Origin: Favolaschia claudopus
Taxonomy: Eukaryota > Basidiomycota > Agaricomycetes > Agaricales > Mycenaceae
NCBI GenBank assembly: GCA_037176885.1
Contig: JAWWNJ010000217.1
Span: 124,001-188,000, forward strand
Direction of reading: 5' to 3'
Length of the DNA: 64,000 nt
How positions within the stretch are numbered: position 1 is the stretch's first letter; each line of letters begins with the position of its first letter. The notes beneath the pieces were generated by a model. It did no database searches. It worked only from the letters and a program-made list of their open reading frames with translations, and had not been told where the DNA came from. Below, piece by piece: positions 19,745-32,943 of the stretch. A program made the position numbers and the translations under genes.

Positions 19745-22303
19745 AGGTAGTGGTGACTAGCAACCGCGGACACGCTGACACCTCTAATTCCGATGGCAAA
19801 TCATTCTCTTGGACTCAAAACCTTTGCGTAGACACTCTACAGTTCATCTGGACAGTATATAGGCACTATTTACGCATAATCTTTCCTCTGAACAACTTTT
19901 GTTCCCACATGGGATGCGCCAACCAATATGATGGTGCAAAATCATTGCGTGTGAAGCCAAGTGATCATTGATGAACTGCAGTAAACATAGAAACCCACCC
20001 AGAGAAGGCAAATTTTGGTCCGGCATAACACGGTCAATATCTAACAGTTTCCTTTTCGTTTTCGTTTCTCGTATATACTCAGTTTCCTTTGAACTAAATT
20101 ACAATTAGGTGGCTGAATTAATCCTCTGATTCCTCGAGGAATTTTCCCCGCAGATTTCCTGATCTTGTCCTACATTGCTGTCGGGAGGTACCCTGAGGGC
20201 CATACTGTGTTGAATCCTGACCTAGGAACCTACAGTGAGTACTAACTCTCACAGCTTCCAAGATGGTCGAACGCGGGCTGTTTTATTTCTTGCCGGTGTT
20301 TGGATTCCATGCCAAGAGCGGCAGTAGAGTAAAAAGCTAAGGTCCTCAGCCAATGAGAATCAAACGTTGCTCAAAGTTCTCGCGTTGTCAGCGAAATCAG
20401 CAGAGCGGAACATTCCGAACGACTTCACTCAAACTTCAGGATCGTCCTGACGCCAGGTCAGGATGCAGGATGCAGGATGATGGCTGATCGGGGTAACGTT
20501 CCGACTGATAGCCAGGTCCCGTGATTTCCCCACATTCTCTTCTTTTCCCTTTATTTGCGCGTTTTTAATGCGTTTGAACGCGTCATACTCATAAGGATAC
20601 TATTTTACACCAATTCTATGCAGAATCTGTGTCTCGATACCCTCAAAATTCATAGAATGGTTTTGTTGTTGTACAGTTCACACCCATGTCATCAGCCCGT
20701 ACGCCGCCGGGTACATCGTACCCGGGTTGCCGATCCTGCATCCTGCATCCTGACGCCAGGATCTGGATGATCCGAACGCACTCTCACATTTCTCTGTTTT
20801 CCGCCACGTCTTGGACTCGAAGGGCTCCCGGCAGGGGCGATGTGCACTGCATCTGCATCGCGTCTCAACAAGGCAGTCTTCACCGGCACCACTCGGCTTC
20901 AAGTTGACAAGTTCGCGCGTAACACTGGACTCAGACACTCAACACACGAGATAGCTCAAATTAGCAAGGCCCGCAGTCATTCTGCATCTCGGTATGTTGC
21001 TGACATAATGCTTGCCGCCATCGATGCCGTGACTACAGTCGAAGCCGCAACTATTTTCTGAGCTCCGTGGATGTCTGCCGGCACATTTGGAGGGTAGCAC
21101 GGCAGGTAGCTCACCAGCCGAGTGTGATGGCTGATGAAATCCATTAACGTGCTCGAGCCGCTGCAAGCGGCTGGAAGTGCAACTTCAAACTGAGGACCTC
21201 GAAGCCGGAGCCTCAGAGCATAAGAAAGGCCGCAATGGGGTATTGATATAGGTCACTGTGATACAATACCTAGCAGAGTTAGTTTTGAGCCAGGAAACAA
21301 GGACAAATTAAGTCTTTGGGATTATACGCAGCGCCCGTGAACGAACACATCCAAAATCAACTAAATAGGTGGTACATACAGCACCGAACCAGCTAATGCG
21401 CAGGGATGAGAGAGAGTTGTCTTTGGTTGCGCTTGGGTGAGTATAATTGAGCCAGCAGGATGATGACCAGCAAGTCATAATACTAAACCAAGTTCTCTGA
21501 TTGCTGAAAAAATTGAATTGACATGAATGGATCGACTGAACCACTGAGAAACGGCGTGTAGTCGCAGCTCTGATGCCGCGCAAGAGTGTGAGTAAGTACT
21601 TGATGACATCTTGAGCCTTCTACAGTGAGCACGAGCCAATCCTTCGATAACTGCGCACAGAGGGAAAAGCGCAAGTTCGCACTGGCCATTTGTGTGCGGC
21701 TACACGACGCTGACTGCAATTCTGCGTAGGTGCAAGTTGCTGTCAAATGGAGGATGGGTCATTATTATGCTGCGATGCGGTGGTCAGTAAACAGATAATG
21801 AAAGGAGAATCATCACGCACATTCATTAACCTTCAGCCGCACATGTGTGAACAAAAGAGCCAGATTCAGATTGAAGTTCGCCATACTTGAGGAACAGGCG
21901 AGCCAGATTCCATTGAGAAGTATATTGAGGGGAGTTGCGACTCCATTTGCTATTCGAAGCAAGTCGGAGGTCTTACCCAGTCTGAGATTACACTGGGTGT
22001 CGGCTCTCGAAGTGAGTTCAAGTTGTAGCCAAGACGAGTCGGGTTCACAGAGAGTTTGTTCAAGGTGCCGTTGGCTTCGCCTTCGGGGAGAGAGCAAGGC
22101 AAGAAAGACAGCAAGGAAGTTCCGAAGTATAGCCAAGGACACAAACGGCGCAGGTGAGACGATAGGAAGGGGAGAGCAAGCGGAGAGAGAGCGATGCTGG
22201 CGAGAGGCAAACGACAGCGGTGATTTCCGTGTCGTCATTTCTTACCAATCTTGAATTCCATTGGCTGCGTCCTATGTCGCTTTCAGACGCAAACCCGGAT
22301 AGA
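19745..22303. other. Long stretch without a recognised gene
   Basis: A short inverted motif built from GCAGGATGCAGGATG occurs at 20462-20478 and, inverted, at 20735-20752. The region 21840-22250 is purine-rich on the plus strand with GAGAGAGC-type motifs. I find no coding similarity on either strand. Confidence 0.4.
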
Positions 22304-22305
22304 CA

Positions 22306-22495
22306 GAACAATCGGTCATTTCGAGGGCTTTGTTTCGCCGGAAATACCCCCAGATTGCCTTAAAGCCTCGGTCTGGCGACCGATTTGCCATCACCCTTGG
22401 AATGGCGGGGTTGCGATGGCCACGGCCAGTAAAACCCTCGGCAATCTGGGGGTATTTCCGGCGAAATAAAGCCCTCGAAATGACCGATTTTTCCC
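22306..22495. mobile_element. Palindromic repeat, family R2, copy A
   Basis: The ends AATCGGTCATTTCGAGGGCT and inverse continue through TTTCGCCGGAAATA and CAGATTGCC for about 45 bp. The unique centre contains GCCATCACCCTTGGAATGGC. Related copies occur at 40453-40734 (tandem) and 49121-49246. No target duplication is visible. Confidence 0.72.
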
Positions 22496-23660
22496 CTTCT
22501 CAGATTCCGTGTGTCCGCACGTGAGAATCATGTGATGAGAAGGCGGCTTGATCCGAACCTATGCCGGTCCAAACATCGCCACATCCGGCGACCGGCAAAC
22601 TCAAAACCCCGGGTTTCTCAATAGAATACTTTCAAACAATCACGACCCTGAGGATTTGGCCCAGGCCAAAAGCCATCAATTAGAGTATACAGTAGTAGAG
22701 TTATGGGTGCTATTGATCCCTCACCTCACTGATACTATTTTACGCTTTACAGCTCAACTCGGGCTTACCCTACTTCCCCCCACGATTTTCCTTCCCTCCC
22801 GCCGCTTCGCTTCTCATGATATGATTATCACGATCTACGTACCATTTCGCCGCCCTCTACGCAACCCTCACCCGTGCACAAGCCCATAGTATGGGTAGAT
22901 AGGTAGCTACATACACGCCTAGACGATCGAAAGGTGGGAACCAGGTGGCAATTTAGATCAGTGGTTTCCACGGCTGGATCATAGGAACCCAGCGCACGAC
23001 CGCTGGCGTCCAGCGGCGAAGTAAATCACTGGCTGCCAGCAGGTTGAGCACTGTTGAGCACCGGTTTCCAGCAGCTTCACATATTCCTAATTCTTTGGTG
23101 GTGCGACGGCCGTATCTTCACAGCGCTTTACCTAAAATGGAGTCAATGTCGCAGTTTCAGGGTCTGAACTTGTGTTTGCCAAGTGTTTGCTATTAACTGC
23201 TTGCCGATTGGTACCTTCGGTCAACTATCCACCTCCGCTATCACTATCGCACTAACGCGCATCAACAACGCGCGCTTTCTGTGTCGGTCATGGAATATCT
23301 CAATGGACTGGAGGAAAGCCTGGACAAGCAGTACGTGTGGCCTCCGGAGTTTTCTTTTTAGACTCGACTGTCGACACGACCGTCCCCGCGGCAATATGTA
23401 CCGCTTTAAAATGACAATCTAGACTTTCTGGAGCCTTACGGATTGTTCTCCCGCACATCATCAGATTTTCTTCCCCGCCAACTTCACTCCTACACAAACG
23501 CGTGCAAAACGCGTGGCTCAAAATATGTGGATATCCCTTATGGAGGAAAAACCTTCTGCTGATACATCTCACGTCTGTTCATGTTGTCCGCCCACGAATC
23601 TTACGGCACACGCTCAGTAAAACCCAGCCGGGAGGCCGAGACACCAACCCTACGCCCACA
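22496..23660. other. No recognised gene; upstream region of the P450
   Basis: Nothing recognisable on either strand. The last few hundred bases are the likely promoter region of the P450 gene. I see no canonical TATA box worth calling. Confidence 0.35.
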
Positions 23661-26095
23661 ATGACTGGACTTTCTAGTTCCTCTGTTTTTCCCCTGCTCA
23701 CTGCAGCGTGCGCGGCAATTTTCGCCGCCGTCGCTACCTCTACGACCAGGAAATAGATGAAGAGTAAGACGCCGTACGCCTACATCCCCGGACCAACGCC
23801 GAGCACTGTCGTGGGTGCGAAATGAACCCTCCCCTCGTGCTTCCTTCTCGAGAAATCGAGCTCATCGTTCCACAGGATACCTACTCGACCTCCACAGCCC
23901 GGATGCTCTCCCCTGGCATTTCAATATGCCTGAGGAGTACGGCCATGTCGCGCGTCTAAAGGGTGGACTCGTTGGGGTCGGTCTATTTTCCGCTATCATT
24001 CCGGATAAACACAAATATCTTCTATTCACTTGATAGGCAGATGCGCTGTATATCACAGACCCCGCAGCACTGAACGCGATTCTCATCCGACAACAGGCCT
24101 GGTTCCCGGAGTCGACGGAATTCGCCGGGTACGTGAACGTTCGTTCTATTCTCTTCCCTGTGTAACAGTGTGTTGATGGAGTCCAAGATTGTTCGGGATC
24201 AGCGATGGTGTTGCATCCGTTCAGGGTAAGTCTGTGAATCTCCCTGACGAAGGATCTGTTCGAACTTACTGATCGTCTCATCCCAGGTCTCGAACACAAG
24301 AAGCAAAGAAAGTATATGGATGCTTTGTTCACGGCCAACCGTGTTTCGAAATTGACACCGATATTTTACCAAGTTGCTCATCAGGTACATACGCGTTTGC
24401 ACTCTTGGATGAAGAATGCGCTTTGACATGTCGCAGCTGGAAGACAAGCTGAAGGCTACCGTCTGCGAATCGCCTGGAAAGGTTGTCGATATGCTAGACT
24501 ACTTGACGCGCGCCACGCTAGAAATTATTGGAACGGCAGGTATTGGCCATACGTTCAATTCTTTCGACGATAAAAGCGAGGCATTTGACGAATTTCACGG
24601 CGCCATCACTTCTGTTCTGTGAATAATCATCGTTCATGATCTCTTCGTTCTCTGATCCAATCCATTGTAGTCCCCTCGCCAGTCGGCTATTTCTTGTATT
24701 ACCATTCCTCGAGTCGTGGAGGAAAATGAGGCCTGTATGGCTACGTAGAACCCTGGCATATGTTGAAACCCTTCCTTGGCCCTCAGCGCGCAAGGTTTGT
24801 CGATTCGCTTCACTCACATATCCCTTCATCCTGACACTTCAAACTAGTTCAGAGCCGCGGTCGATGCGATGCACCCTGTTTATGTCGACCTTTATAAGGC
24901 TCGGCAGCAGGTGCTAGAGGAAGGTGGTTCAGCTGCTCTTGCGGATACTGCAGCGGGTGGAAAGGATCTTATCACGTCAATGAGTTCGTCTCAATAATGT
25001 TCTCCATCCTAAACGGCACTGATATGTCTGAATCTCAGTCCAGGCCAACTGGGACGCAGATGAAGCTCACAAGATGTCGGAAGATACTGTTCTAGCCAAC
25101 ATGGGGTGCGTCAAGCTCTGGATATACGCCCACATCAAAGCTAACGATCTATAGTTCTATCGTTCACGGAGGGCAAGAGACTACCTCTTCGTCTCTCGCG
25201 CGGTTCCTCACTATCATAGCGGAGAACCAAAATTTACAGAAGAGGCTCAGAGAAGAGCTTCGGGAAGCCAAGGCGGTGGGTATCCTCACTCAATCGCCCA
25301 TCTCAGTCCATTGAATCTCGAAATTACAGAAAAAGGCTGCAGGAGAGGATTTGGACTACAATGACCTGGAGAAGCTGCCATTACTAGACGCTGTTGTGCG
25401 CGAAATGCTGAGAATATATTCTCCGGTAACATTTGTGTGGAGACAGTACGTCGTTCCATCTCGACTTCCTCCGCTTTGGACTCTGAACTCAAGTTCAGAA
25501 CGACGAAGGACGTGGTTGTCCCATTAACATACCCGATTCGGTCAACGATAAATGACGAGGAGACGAAAGAATTATTGATTCAACAAGGCACTGCAGTGTA
25601 TCTCGGAATGAGTGCGGCCAATAGGTCGACTGCAATATGGGGAAATGATGCAGCGGAATTCAAACCCGAGCGATGGTTGAATCGTACACAGGGGGAGTCA
25701 AAGCTTCCGAGAGCGTATTCTGGGATGTAAGTTTTTCCTTGTCAATATACGTGTCCCGATGCCAATACTTCTGCACAGGATGACTTTCTTGAGCGGCGCA
25801 AAGGTTTGCCCGTATGTATTCTCTCATATTACACTGTATACCATTTCTAACCGAATCTCATATCAGGGGCAAAACCTTTGCGCTTCTTGAAATGAGTAAG
25901 CTCATTCTTCCTCTCGGATTGCCGAATGAGTCTCACTCTCTATCAGAGCTCGTACTGGCGGTCTTATTGTTATCGTTCTCTTTCGAGCCGATCTCAGCAC
26001 CGATCGACTGGCGAATGGGAATTACACTCGAGCCGAGAGTACGTGGACGAGAGAATGAGGGGGTTCAGGTTCCAGTCCGTGTCACAGCCATATGA
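23661..26095 (+). pseudogene. Cytochrome P450 monooxygenase gene, at least one nonsense codon
   Basis: The start MTGLSSSSVFPLLTAACAAI is a membrane anchor. An in-frame TAG at 23754-23756 follows, then TPYAYIPGPTPSTVVG with the proline hinge. Introns I can place: 23815-23875, 23977-24036, 24129-24168, 24226-24286, 24385-24436, 24619-24670, 24795-24847, 24984-25038, 25812-25866 and 25896-25946, plus others near 25106, 25277 and 25445. Domains in order: I-helix oxygen site HGGQETTSSSLAR, K-helix EMLR, FKPERWL, heme loop FLSGAKVCPG across an intron with Lys where Arg is usual, then LLEMKLVLAVLLLSF and stop at 26095. Near 24190 the conserved reading shifts by one base. It should be an ER-anchored hydroxylase, substrate unknown. 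It stands alone, so no cluster gives a pathway. Confidence 0.8.
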
Positions 26096-27307
26096 CTTGA
26101 TGATTTGACGACATGTATACGCTCTCCGATGATATATGACATCCACGATGACCTGCACACTTCGCCTTGAACGCAGTAAGTAGTCAGAAAATCGAACCAG
26201 TCACGTGAGGGTTGTATTGATTTGACTCAGTTTTGCGAAATGATCTAGTACCTGCGCATACTGAACAATACTGCATCTGCGCAGATTTCCTCTTCCTCTT
26301 CTTTTTCGTCCGTCACGCTGCATTAGTTTATTGAGGAACATCCAGAAACCGTGCCGTTATTCCGGCCATGGTAAGCCGCAACACGGATCGATGATCTAGT
26401 GATCACTAGCTGCAGCCGAGACCGGCCAAGAAGGCGAAAGAGACAAAAAGTCAGCTAAAAATCTACAGAATACTGGACTTGGCACCGTGCGATCGAAGCT
26501 TTGCCAACGGAGTAATTGTTTGGACCAATGGTTGGGGTATGAGTCGGCGGTTCCCGCGTGGGCCCTATGCCATATTATTATTATTATTATTATTCTCGCT
26601 AATGTTGCATTGTTGCCATCAGCCGGAGGTTATCGCCATCACATCAAATACGTCTTGCCTTCTACCACCAGCTGCCATGTGCCGTTGATTCCCTCTACGT
26701 CCTCCCAGAAGGCTCATAGTCCGGAGAGGTAGCTTACCAGAAGCGCGTCTTAGTCGATGTGTGCCTTCGCAGTGTAAACCAGTTCTCGTATGCTTGCTTC
26801 TCTTGCATGGGACTTGACTTTGAGAAAACTGACTCGTCGAAGGCCCAACGTGGACAAAAATACATTTGTTTGGCTTTGCCGTGTTTTTATGTGTGATGGG
26901 AGCGGGATCTTCAAGAATCTTTGATCTATTTCCGTTTTTGGTTCACTCCTTTGAGAATCTTGGGCGCATACAGGAGCCTGCGAAATCCTATACTTGAAAA
27001 CACAAGGAGCCGAGCACGTGAAAAGTAACGTGCCTTTGACAGCAGACCACGGGACTCTGTCGAGATGTCGCAGCCGGCTGTAGAGATATTAGTGCGGGGT
27101 TTGGGGCGGAGCCCCGACAAGCTGTGTACCCGCCGAAGGTGGGGACGCGAGCGCCGCGAGTCGGCCCTGCCGAAGGCAGGGTACTAAAGCTTGTGAAAGC
27201 ACAAAGTGACGTAAGTCACCTGACTTTTGACAGAAAGTGACCAACATCCTAGTTTCTTGTATCAGTTGCTCCAAAATGGCTTGAGAACGATGGATATTTC
27301 TCGTGCT
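26096..27307. other. No recognised gene; ATT microsatellite
   Basis: A (TTA)n tract lies at about 26573-26594. At 27098-27120 a short inverted motif (GGGGC-GGA-GCCCC) occurs. No protein family is recognisable. Confidence 0.4.
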
Positions 27308-27309
27308 TA

Positions 27310-27724
27310 TGGTGCCGCTCACTTAGTCGCCGCTACTTTTGTACAGAGATTGATGGCTGATTGATCTCGTCGGGAAAAATTCCGGATTTTTAATCCTCTT
27401 GCAGAAATGCTCTGTTTCATGGTAGCTACATTTTGGCAAGAGGGATTGAGCTGATAATGAAAACTGGGCGAGATATATATATTTTACCTTCGACCAAATT
27501 GGCCATCCCCAGCCAATTGCCTCGAGCGAGGCCATGTGAGGGGTGAAGTGACATTGGAAAGGCTGCAAGCCACGATTGTTGGTGCGCTGCGCGCACGAAT
27601 TCCTTCCAAAAGCACACCAAATTTGAGCCGGAAGCGGTGAATGTGGGGGGTCTACCAGCCAAAAATTTTCCGCGGCCAGATTGGCCGCTGTACAAAGGTA
27701 GCGGTGACTAAGTGAGCGGCACCA
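27310..27724. mobile_element. Tc1/mariner-type MITE, 415 bp
   Basis: Ends TGGTGCCGCTCACTTAGTC and inverse extend over about 36 bp (continuing CGCTAC and TTGTACA). TA brackets the element at 27308-27309 and 27725-27726. No coding capacity. Confidence 0.83.
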
Positions 27725-27726
27725 TA

Positions 27727-30700
27727 GGAGAGTACCTTTGACTGCATTTACGAAAATTTTTGGGTGTCAACACCCTGTCCCGACCATTTATGAAGTTCGT
27801 TTTTCGTTTCTGCGTGTCACGCGTCACCGGCCTGATACATGTCATGCCGACCGCAACTGCGTTGAAAAGCACCGCATTGTATTTGGATTTCTTGGCGGTC
27901 CTTGCATAGCCTGCAGCCCTACCGAGAATGGTTGATTTAATAAAACAAAAGACGGTGGTGGGACTGCGTACTTGGATGATACTGAGGTCGTATAAATGCC
28001 CTTTCCAAAGCTAATCGAAGAACCGAACAGCAAAGTTCCAGCCACCTAGAGCCTTGGTATCGCTTACACTGGCCCCGAATGACCGCCACATCTGGGCTGC
28101 AAATGGCCGGAAGCCGTGTGTGACTTTGGTAATTGAGACGCCATTTGCTTCATGCATTTTTACCACACCGACAAATCCCAACGAGGTAAGCGGGCCGGCG
28201 GGCGAGCATGGAAACTCGATATTCCAACAGCCGGACCGGCACGGGCATGAATATCGACGTTGACGGGAACGGCACCGCTTACGGACAACAGGAGCATCTA
28301 CGTGGCTGGGACGGGCAGGTAGCTCTCAGAATATGTCAGTTTTGCATGGTTTCACCGAGTTTGATGAGAACTACCATAAAAGGCGAGCAAAGTAATCTTG
28401 CCGCGACTGTAACCGTCGGGGATACTATAATTATGGTAAGGGTATGGTGGGGGACATGACTTCATGTCACACCGCAATTTTTGGAATTTCGACCTGGAAT
28501 TTGTTGGAATATCCAAGAGTGGGTGTTTTTTTTTTAAAAAACTTTGGAGCGTGGGAAAATTTTGATGGCAAATGGCCAAATTCTCGGTGGATGAACGCAA
28601 GATGAACGAGTTTCGGGCAGCCAAAATGCCAGAAATGTGAAAAGCTATCAATCAAGTTCAATGCCTCCGCAAGTCAGAAAACAAAAAAGCACTGCCGGTC
28701 TTTTTTTTGGGCATTAGACAATGATCCGCCATCAAATGTGGCCCAGAAAGAATGATTTCAGATCAATATCTCCTTTTGGATGGCCAAATCTTTGGGCAAA
28801 ATTACGAAACTCAACTGGGGGCAAATCTGGTCCACGGAAAGTCTTCTACTCCTCAAAAAGAAGTGATTTCTGCGTTGGTGCGTTCCTTGGTCCTCAAATT
28901 TCAAAAATTGGTCGTAATTCGTGCTCGTTTCTGTGAGAGAATCAAATATTCCCTTCGAGGTTATGAATCGGTCGGTGAGCACCCAAGTGAGCTTCAGAGA
29001 ACTTGGAACTAATTATTACTGCTAATCTACTCAGCTTATATACTGTACAATCTCTATTTACCAGAATATTCTACAAGGCTCTTCAACAATCTTCAACTCG
29101 GCCTTTATCAGCAAACTCGGGCGGATCACAAATCAAGTGGAGCCTGTGGGACTCGGCTTGATAATCCAACAGTTTCGGGCCTTTCGGCTCATGTTATCAC
29201 ACAAACTTGACACAAACCAAAAATTCCCCTTCTTTTAAATTCAACGGTCAATGTGAATTTTCCTTGTAGTTCAAAGACTCCTGGGAAAGCCGGCACATTC
29301 CCCGAGAGTTTCTGTGCCGGAGACAAATTTTTTGAGGTGTCACACTGGATCTCGGCCAAAAACGAACTTCGTTTTTCGTTCCAAGGTGTCACAGGTCACA
29401 GGGCGGGCGAATTGAAGGAAATAGTACAGTAATTCTCAGGCCCAACAAAGATTCAGAAGGATAGTTTACGACTCTACGAGTATAACAGCTGAAGCACAGG
29501 TCACCAGGACCAATACTCCCCCTCATCGCAACGAGAACCAGAACCAAATTAAACTGCTCCTGGAGCCGTCGCATATCATCGGCAAACTACACCATCGAAA
29601 TTCACCTTAGTACAGTAAAATTACCTATCTATCATACTGAAGAATATCAGTGCTTTGGTTCTACTGTACAATTATGCTGCCAATAGTCAACCCCGCAAAT
29701 GAAAAACGAAATCAGAGGGCGGATATGGGTAGAGCAGTAGGTACGGTACACGCATTGAGAGTGAGGCTCCAACCATTTAGTTTCCGTTTGCGAACTTTGG
29801 CAAATCAAACGGAAACGGTTAGGAAACAGTTTATAACTGTTTAAAACTGTTTTAAACGGATGAATTTCCGGGGTCAAGGGCCTTCCGAGATAAGAAATTT
29901 CCTTATATAGAAGGGGGGGAGGGCGGTCCCAAGGGCCTCGAGAAAAAACTTTCATATGATTTTTTGTAACTCGGTTCTGAGGGTTGTATGAAGCAGATAT
30001 ATGCTATGTACGTTGCTCTACAGCCTTATTTTAGCAATTCAGTACTTCAGATCCAACTCTGGCCACCATTGTCACCGTCAGATGGGTTTGAGCGCCGCTC
30101 GGGCCTCTCGGCAGCCTCGGCTGTCAGTGTGTATGCTGTTGTTTGGTCCAGAAGATTGGTTGCTGACACTGAGAGATATCAATTTTGCACAGTGCAGGTA
30201 CGTGGAAATGTGCAAAATAAAGGTTCTTCGCTTCAAATGCTGATGTTGAGTCCGAAAATACATAAATTTGATACAGCTAACAAATTGGGCGGTGGGAAGA
30301 TCACGTGAATTTACCATATAAGGCATATTACGGCAGCAGGAAGGGAGGGGGGGTCGCCCGAAGTCGCTGAAAAAAAAACTTCGACCCCCGGTACGGATTT
30401 CGCGGATCGGTATCCCCTTGTCCGGCGTGTTAAATTGGGCGTACCTAGAGGTGAGTCGGCATGTTTTTTCCCCTTCTTCTCGCGTTCATCACCCCAGCAA
30501 CCCCTAGATCCTCACATGGGACCCGAGCCAATATAAAACCCCAAATCCGCGCCCAGAAGTCGTCCAGTTTCCTCATTTGCACAAAGGTCGAGCATCCATC
30601 AGGAAAAAAGCAGCAAGGAGCATAGCACCATATAGCTGGGATAGCTGGCATACCCCAGTAGACGGACCCCCGGTTTGTAGTGCACTAGTAGCACAAGTCG

Positions 30701-31400
30701 GGTGCTACGAAGTGCTACGGAGTTGACAGTAGTCATCACTGATGACTACTGTAGCCCGGCTAGTTCCATAGCTCTGTATTGGAAATAGCGCTTTATATCT
30801 CACTGTAGCTGAGATACTGCAGACTTGTGGTATAGAAATGGAAGAGCTAATAAATAAAATTACTCGGGGACAGTACACACGAGCATTCAGTTTATATTCT
30901 GACACTCCCCATAGAAAATGCGGGGTTTTCCGGTTGAAACAAGCCAGACGACCCCGCATGCCGTCAGAGCCACCAGGTGGCTTCTGGCGGCTCACCGCAA
31001 ACTCTCTATTGTCACCGCACTGGAGGGTTTTCAGAGCTTTGGTTTAGCTATTGCTTGAGGCATGAATGTGCACTGGCATGAATGGCGAGATAATGAGCCT
31101 ACTGTATCTTTGATTTGATTTGATTTGAAGTTCTAATATATGCTGTACCTGGCTACGGAAGAGCTATGCAGCAGTACGGTAAGGGTCGGCGGGGATTTCA
31201 TATAGTAGGTAGTTTGGAAACGGTAACATAGACTATAACGAGAGAGGAAAAGAAGGTTAAGTATCGCGCAAGGGAATGAAAGTTTGAGGAGTAACAGTAT
31301 CAAATATTTGAGATGGAACGGGAAGGAAGGGGAAGAGGGAGACATAGGGTGGGTATGAATCAAGGATGAAGAATACAGAAGAATAAAAGAGAGCGGAGAG
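27727..31400. other. Long stretch of degraded repeats, no recognised gene
   Basis: GAATTGAAGGAAATAGTACAG at 29409-29429 plus TA is a solo right end of the TA-flanked family seen at 41012-41515. Segments at 29925-29955 and 30345-30385 resemble the poly-A-bearing segment right of the 8911-9425 MITE. At 31112-31130 there is a short (TTTGA)n run. I see no conserved coding frame. Confidence 0.4.
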
Positions 31401-31402
31401 GA

Positions 31403-31845
31403 TTAACGAGGGGATTGTATGTACGGGAGAGGGTGGACCGACGACTTATCTAAAGCCTGGTGAAGGTCCTTCATGCGCTCCGCCAGAGTTACCGCCAACT
31501 CTTTCCGACGCGGGCAGGTATACGAATCCGCGCGGTGCTTTCCACCACAATTGAGGCATTCCACAGGGCCAGAACATTGGGAGGTGTCGCCGTGAGGATG
31601 GTCCGCCGAGGGCTTCGCACATATGCCGCAAGATGGCTTCTTGACGTTGCATCGAGCCTTGGTGTGTCCGTATTTGTGACATCCCCAGCACTGGGAGATG
31701 CGAAGATGCGGGAAGCCACGAGCGACAGTGGGACTAGTGGAACACAGGATGATGCGGCCGCGTGAGAGCGCAAGATCGACCTTTTCGCGTGACTGGAGAA
31801 GGAAATATACAGAACCGGCACGTTTTGGCCTACTGTATCATTTCG
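31403..31845 (-). pseudogene. LINE-type ORF1 (gag-like) C-terminal fragment with zinc knuckles
   Basis: A minus-strand frame without its start reads LQSREKVDLALSRGRIILC, then FPHLRISQCWGCHKYGHT-KARC (a CX2CX4HX4C knuckle), then CGIC...HPHGDTSQC and CLNCGGKHRADSYTC. It ends after about 15 more codons at a TAA. Three knuckles in a row downstream of a short beta-rich segment are typical of ORF1 proteins of Agaricomycete non-LTR retrotransposons, which coat the RNA. No endonuclease or reverse transcriptase follows, so only a piece remains. The knuckle fold is confidently visible; assignment to the LINE class is from recall. Confidence 0.7.
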
Positions 31846-32172
31846 ACCAAAGATTCAGTAGTCGGCCTTCTCGGGAATTTCCGATATCTTCCTTTTTCTT
31901 ATTTCTTTTTTCCCGGGAAAAACACTCCGTGGAATGGTCGGAAAACCTCGACCCGGACCTTGGTTTTGTCATGGCTGTAACATCATGTGCATTTCCCCAC
32001 GCCCCAATGGGGCATGACACGTATGCGCGTCGATGCTGTGGTACGCAGCGACGACCCACTGTGAAGGCTTCGCAAGCCTAGAGAAGTATTGAAAGACTGG
32101 CGGCCAGCCCATAGATAGACATAATTCAGTGCTATTTTACGCTTTAGGACCATAACCATCAAGTAATATTTT
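31846..32172. other. No recognised gene
   Basis: This short stretch between the gag fragment and the R1 element has no similarity I recognise. Confidence 0.35.
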
Positions 32173-32508
32173 AGGCCCTGGGAAGCTCCTGCAAAGGATG
32201 GTCCCGAAAATTCCGCGATTTTGGCCTCAAAAAGCCACTCGTTTTGGCAAATTTTGGCCCAAAAAGCCACTTTTCGGACAGGCCTTATCACGGGAAAATT
32301 CACCGGGCGTCGGCGCCGATGATGCAATCAGAGGATGTCGTGATTTTGACCAAATTTCCTTCAAATTTAGCCTGAAAAAGCCACTTTACGGAAAGGGCTC
32401 GCGGATTTTGAGCCTCAAAAAGCCACTTTTCGGACAAGGGTTTCGCGAATTTTGGCCCTGAAAAAGCCACTTTTCGGGACCATCCTTTGCGGGAGCTTTC
32501 CGGGGCCT
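32173..32508 (-). mobile_element. TIR element family R1, copy 2, 336 bp
   Basis: Same length as copy 1 at 4502-4837 and in opposite orientation. The left flank AATATTTT (32165-32172) is matched on the right by AATATTGT once the small MITE at 32513-32651 and one TA are removed. This supports an 8-bp duplication later split by that MITE. Confidence 0.86.
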
Positions 32509-32512
32509 AATA

Positions 32513-32651
32513 CCGTACAATTTCAGTCAATTCGTCATCACGTGATTTTTCGACTTGCGCCAATAAATCCGATAAATCGAGAAAAAATTATTGCCGCAAT
32601 AAAAAAAGTCGAGCGTGACGCGTGACAGACGAATTGACCGAAATTATACGG
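32513..32651. mobile_element. Small TA-flanked MITE, 139 bp
   Basis: Ends CCGTACAATTTCAGTCAATT and, from the right, CCGTATAATTTCGGTCAATT. TA lies at 32511-32512 and 32652-32653. It is related to the larger element at 41012-41515 through the shared core TTTCGATCAATTCG. It lies two bases outside the R1 copy. Confidence 0.8.
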
Positions 32652-32943
32652 TATTGTGTTTGTGTTCATGGAATAAGTATTCATAGTATCTTCGGCATAC
32701 GTACTGGTTACGACCCCGCCCAAAGTCCCAGATGCTTCACAATGGTAGATATTAGCCCCGGCAAGTGTAAATGTGGGGTTCCAAGCCCTCCGTGCAGCCA
32801 ACGGGCTCAAGTTGGACCGCCGGGAAGCATCCAAATACTTTGATTTGCGAGGGCAGCTTGCGTCTAAGTGAGTGCAAGTGGTTGAACGTTCTTGACAAAC
32901 ACGAGCATACTGCAAGGCCTCATCTTTGATGGCGCTTGACAGA

